DNA of 64,000 nucleotides from Tritrichomonas musculus (lineage: Eukaryota > Parabasalia > Tritrichomonadida > Tritrichomonadidae): positions 6,181,501 through 6,245,500 of the forward strand of contig JAPFFF010000004.1 of assembly GCA_039105265.1 (NCBI GenBank), given 5' to 3'. The translations under genes and the position numbers were made by a program. The notes below the pieces were generated by a model. The model had not been told where the DNA came from. It ran no database searches and was given only the letters and a program-made list of their open reading frames with translations. Shown here piece by piece: positions 60,995 to 64,000 of the stretch; position 1 is the stretch's first letter; each line of letters opens with the position of its first letter.

Positions 60995-61472
60995 TTAGAC
61001 TTGTTATTCTCCGATTCTCGAGATCGATAATTGATTAACTTTTTGATAACGATACATAAATATACACAGATTCTCGAGATCGATTTCAGAGATCGAGAAT
61101 TTTTTTTCACTGCTTTTGATATCAGAATTTTCAATTAAACTTTTTGATAAATATATGATCGTAATTCATTCTCAAATATTTCATGAAAAAGAATGTACTT
61201 TTTGATTTTAATCTTAAAATAAGCATCAATACATTATATTATTTATTTTAAATATTATAAAATCACAAATACCAATTATTAAAAAAGATAAATCTGTTTG
61301 AGATCTCGAGATCTCGGTAATTGATATCAAGTTTACAATTATTTTCAAATCACATTTCATATCGGATATCTTGATAATCGATAATCTCGATATCAGATTT
61401 TTAAACTGATAATCGAGTATCAGATGAAAAAAGTGACGTTTTTGATATCGATTCTCAAAATAACAAGTCTAA
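60995..61472. mobile_element. MITE with 14-base terminal inverted repeats and 6-base target duplication
   Basis: The ends are TTAGACTTGTTATT at the left and its exact complement AATAACAAGTCTAA at the right, with imperfect similarity continuing inward (cgattctcgagatcgat against atatcgattctc). Both sides carry TCATAA (60989-60994 and 61473-61478). The interior is non-coding and rich in ctcgagat words. A diverged copy is at 55380-55770, and its right end is embedded in each array unit. Confidence 0.7.
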
Positions 61473-61822
61473 TCATAATGAACTATATTTTTTTGGTAAT
61501 AAATGCTAAATATGAGATATAAGATTATAAAAGTCATTATACCATAATGATTATGTGAATAGTTCTCATTTTTAAAATTAAATATTTTAAGGTAAAGATT
61601 GATGATCATAGAACTTCTCTTTGAATAGTAAAAATATTTCAAGTATGAATAATATCAAATTCATATTCTTATTTGTGCTAAAGATAAACTCAGCATGGAA
61701 AAATGATAAAAAAAAAAAAAAATTGAATATAAGACGATTATTTTGTATTTAAAAAGATCAAAAATATAATTAAAAAAAATATTAGTTTAATTAAAATTGA
61801 AAATTAAAATAAATTTTTTTTT

Positions 61823-64000
61823 TCATAATTCATTCTTATTTAATTCGAAGATATCCTCGGCATCGTCACGATAATCTTCAGAAGGATTCTTATTCTTAAT
61901 GATAAAGAATGCAATGATAACAGCAATGCAAACTGCAGCAGAAGCTGCAGCAATGACAACCAAACTATAGTTTGATTTAGCATTACTTCTCTTCTCCTTT
62001 CTATCGTTGGCAGCATTAGCATCAATATTTACCTCGACTTTTTCAGATACCTTTTCAACAGCTCCGTAGTTGAACTGTTGATCGGCAGTTTCGAATGATG
62101 CTAATAGCAATGAGGATTTCTTTAAGTTTACTGCATTTTTGGCATCAGATGAGAACTTGCATGAGTGAATGTTAAGCTTTGACTTTCCATTCTTTTCACT
62201 CAATGAAGCGCCATCGATATGATGACTTTCTTTACTAAGATCGCCAGTGAAGATGCAATTAGTAACTTCAACTGGAACTTCTTTTTGATCGCCACGAACG
62301 TAGAATAAGGATGATGATGACTCATCTTCTTTGCTGATCTCAAAGAAGCAATCTTTGATTGATACTAATGAACCGTCATTATCAGATGATAAAGCTGATA
62401 AACGCTTACCAGAAGGTGTTGGTTTATCAAAGTTGTTGTAAACTTTAACACCGCTTCCTATGTTGTGGGTGAATGAGCAATTGATGACATCGCTCTTGAC
62501 TGTTTGGAGATAAAGAGCGCCTCCTCCACAGAGGTGGTCGCTGTCTCCTTCTCGTGGCTTCTTGCTGGCCCTGTTTTTATTGAATGTGCAGAGCTCAATG
62601 TGAACATCATTGCTCTCTTGCGTGGAATAGATAAAGAGAGCACCCCCAAAGTAGGCCTCGTTCTCTAGAAACTGAATGTCGTAGAAAGTGACATTTCTTG
62701 GGTAGTTCTTTTCGATGTAGATGTAGATGGCACCTCCGCCAATGGCATGGCAGCCGGTGAAGTTGGACTGGTGGCAGTAGAGGCCGTAGTTGATAAGGTG
62801 AATGGCAGCTCCATAGTCGGATGTCTCGCTGAGACCGCTGAACTGCGTGAGGTTGATTTCAATCATGATGCTATCGTTGTAAATGCTGCCATCGATTTCA
62901 CAACGAGTGTTCGGAGAGTTTAGGTCGCAGTTCATTCCTGGTGGAAGTTCAACTGAGGAAATTTCAGCGGTGGTTGCTTCTTCAAATGAAGATGATTCTG
63001 GCGAAACTTCTTCTGATGATGATGATTCTTCAATTGAGGATGATTCTTCAATTGATGATGATTCTTCAATTGAGGATGATTCTTCAATTGAGGATGATTC
63101 TTCAATTGAGGATGATTCTTCTTCTGACGATGATGCAACTGGGCAAAAGAATCCTTCTCCACATTCCGCTGGAATTTCTTTCGCAGAGGCTGTTTTGATG
63201 TATTCGCCATCTTCTGGATAAATGTAATTGCCTGTAAATTCCCATTGTTTTTGTTCAATAGTCATATCTTTAATACTTCCAAGAACTCGGGTAGATGTTC
63301 CTTCGGTGATATTGTTAGTATTTCCAATGAATCTAAAATGTGATAACAAATTACTTTCAAAATAAACAAATGAAATACTAGAACTAGTTTGAGCGGCATG
63401 TGTAAAGTTGCATGATTCAATATTCAGTATTGAGTTTGATTCACTGATGTCTGTTGGTGCTTTGTAAATTATGCCATGATCTTGAAGATTATAAAACTTG
63501 CATTCTTCAATATTTCCAGAAACTGCTTCAAAGGTAATTCCATATGGTTCAAATTCACAATTGCTGAGAAGGAGTTCGTCTGTAGGAAGTTTCGATGTAA
63601 TGTAAAGAGATTCTTTTTTATTTTCTGCTTTGCCATTAAATAAACAGATGGCAATTTTAATAGCATTGGTTGGCGCGTTGTTTGATATTGATAAGAAGAT
63701 TGAGGAACCTTTTTCAGTGGCAGTGTTGCTGTTGAATATGCAATCGGTAATGTGAAGAGCATAAATATTATCATTGATTGTTCCTTGTTTGGTATTACTT
63801 GCATAATTATATGATATACTTCCTCCATTTTTAGCCTGGTTCCCTTTAAATGTGCAGTTTTTGATTTCAATGCTTTTCAATGGTTCTCCTTCTTTAATTA
63901 AAATTCCAATGCTGCCTCCTTCTGATATAGCTTTACTTCCTGAGAAATAGCATTTGTAAACAAGTAATGAAGCCTCATTATTGCTTGTATCCCTAGTTGT
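61823..64000 (-). CDS. Pmp-like surface protein with beta-helix repeats, 5' end outside window
   Basis: At least 725 residues; the frame is open to the right edge, so the start and signal peptide are not in view. It has polymorphic-membrane-protein-like beta-helix repeats (YKCYFSGSKAISEGGSIGI, NCTFKGNQAKNGGSISY, HAIGGGAIYIY, NEAYFGGALFIY, HLCGGGALYLQ, NCSFTHNIGSG). A linker of SSSIEE hexapeptides follows about 250 residues after 63880. Near the C-terminus is a transmembrane helix (SLVVIAAASAAVCIAVIIAF) with a short cytoplasmic tail KNKNPSEDYRDDAEDIFELN. It is a single-pass surface protein, probably in adhesion or host contact as proposed for Trichomonas Pmp proteins. Confidence 0.88.
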   Translation of the reverse strand, partial: TTRDTSNNEASLLVYKCYFSGSKAISEGGSIGILIKEGEPLKSIEIKNCTFKGNQAKNGGSISYNYASNTKQGTINDNIYALHITDCIFNSNTATEKGSSIFLSISNNAPTNAIKIAICLFNGKAENKKESLYITSKLPTDELLLSNCEFEPYGITFEAVSGNIEECKFYNLQDHGIIYKAPTDISESNSILNIESCNFTHAAQTSSSISFVYFESNLLSHFRFIGNTNNITEGTSTRVLGSIKDMTIEQKQWEFTGNYIYPEDGEYIKTASAKEIPAECGEGFFCPVASSSEEESSSIEESSSIEESSSIEESSSIEESSSIEESSSSEEVSPESSSFEEATTAEISSVELPPGMNCDLNSPNTRCEIDGSIYNDSIMIEINLTQFSGLSETSDYGAAIHLINYGLYCHQSNFTGCHAIGGGAIYIYIEKNYPRNVTFYDIQFLENEAYFGGALFIYSTQESNDVHIELCTFNKNRASKKPREGDSDHLCGGGALYLQTVKSDVINCSFTHNIGSGVKVYNNFDKPTPSGKRLSALSSDNDGSLVSIKDCFFEISKEDESSSSLFYVRGDQKEVPVEVTNCIFTGDLSKESHHIDGASLSEKNGKSKLNIHSCKFSSDAKNAVNLKKSSLLLASFETADQQFNYGAVEKVSEKVEVNIDANAANDRKEKRSNAKSNYSLVVIAAASAAVCIAVIIAFFIIKNKNPSEDYRDDAEDIFELNKNEL
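63021..63128. repeat. 18-base coding tandem repeat in the Pmp-like gene
   Basis: Five head-to-tail copies of gatgattcttcaattgag (one with gat for gag) and a sixth diverged unit, encoding SSSIEE repeats in the linker. The near-identity of units makes copy number likely to vary between strains. Confidence 0.9.

Noticed and set aside
63878-63880. Start of the Pmp-like gene at 63880
   Set aside because: The codon is TTG, and the same frame continues with beta-helix repeats to the window edge.

Overview
The window looks like nuclear DNA of a parabasalid protist, most likely Tritrichomonas or a close relative of Trichomonas. The evidence is very AT-rich spacers full of poly-A/T runs, intron-less genes close together on both strands, and trichomonad families: DUF3447 ankyrin proteins, BspA-like leucine-rich repeats, a Pmp-like surface protein, several Myb proteins, a cytosolic-type PEPCK, and an F5/8 type C (discoidin-like) protein. 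The species is an inference. Genes running off both edges are partial.

Layout. 1-14 kb: a DUF3447 ankyrin gene open to the left edge; a convergent gene joining DUF3447-type ankyrins to about 19 BspA-like LRRs; a Sec7-domain ARF-GEF; and an aldo/keto reductase of bacterial type. Two relics lie between them: a discoidin-domain scrap at 12.5 kb and an ankyrin N-terminal scrap at 14.0-14.3 kb. 14.3-17.2 kb is gene-poor.

17.2-41.8 kb is the main feature: a tandem array of about 4.6 copies of a 5,398-base unit (5,347 between copies 1 and 2). Each full unit holds, in order, an intact discoidin-domain gene (+), a scrap of decayed coding sequence (+), the 3' end of a TRF4/PAPD5-type poly(A) polymerase gene (-), an intact alpha/beta hydrolase gene (+), a tRNA-like sequence (-), and the 3' two-fifths of a GTP-PEPCK gene (-) with a frameshift shared by all copies. 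Copies 2-4 look identical by eye. The outer copies differ, and their differences in the discoidin gene cluster in a few short segments of the C-terminal domain and are almost all amino-acid changing. The array ends on the right inside a truncated hydrolase copy.

41.8-47.7 kb holds no convincing gene but many mobile-element-like structures: a hAT-like end, tandem repeats, and a 2.1-kb element with 20-base terminal inverted repeats flanked by TTAA, which contains a second terminal-inverted-repeat element. It ends 42 bases before a protein-kinase-like gene that lacks two catalytic residues.

47.7-64 kb: the kinase-like gene, a second large DUF3447 ankyrin gene (paralogous to the first), a sugar-transporter relic, a Myb gene with no usable ATG, an FCP1-like phosphatase with BRCT domain, a small basic orphan, an R2R3 Myb gene, repeats including a MITE with 6-base target duplications, and a Pmp-like surface protein open to the right edge.

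The genes do not form one pathway. The best candidate for something new is the array: a recently amplified composite unit carrying an intact discoidin-like binding protein with diversified loops and an intact hydrolase, linked by scraps of housekeeping genes.
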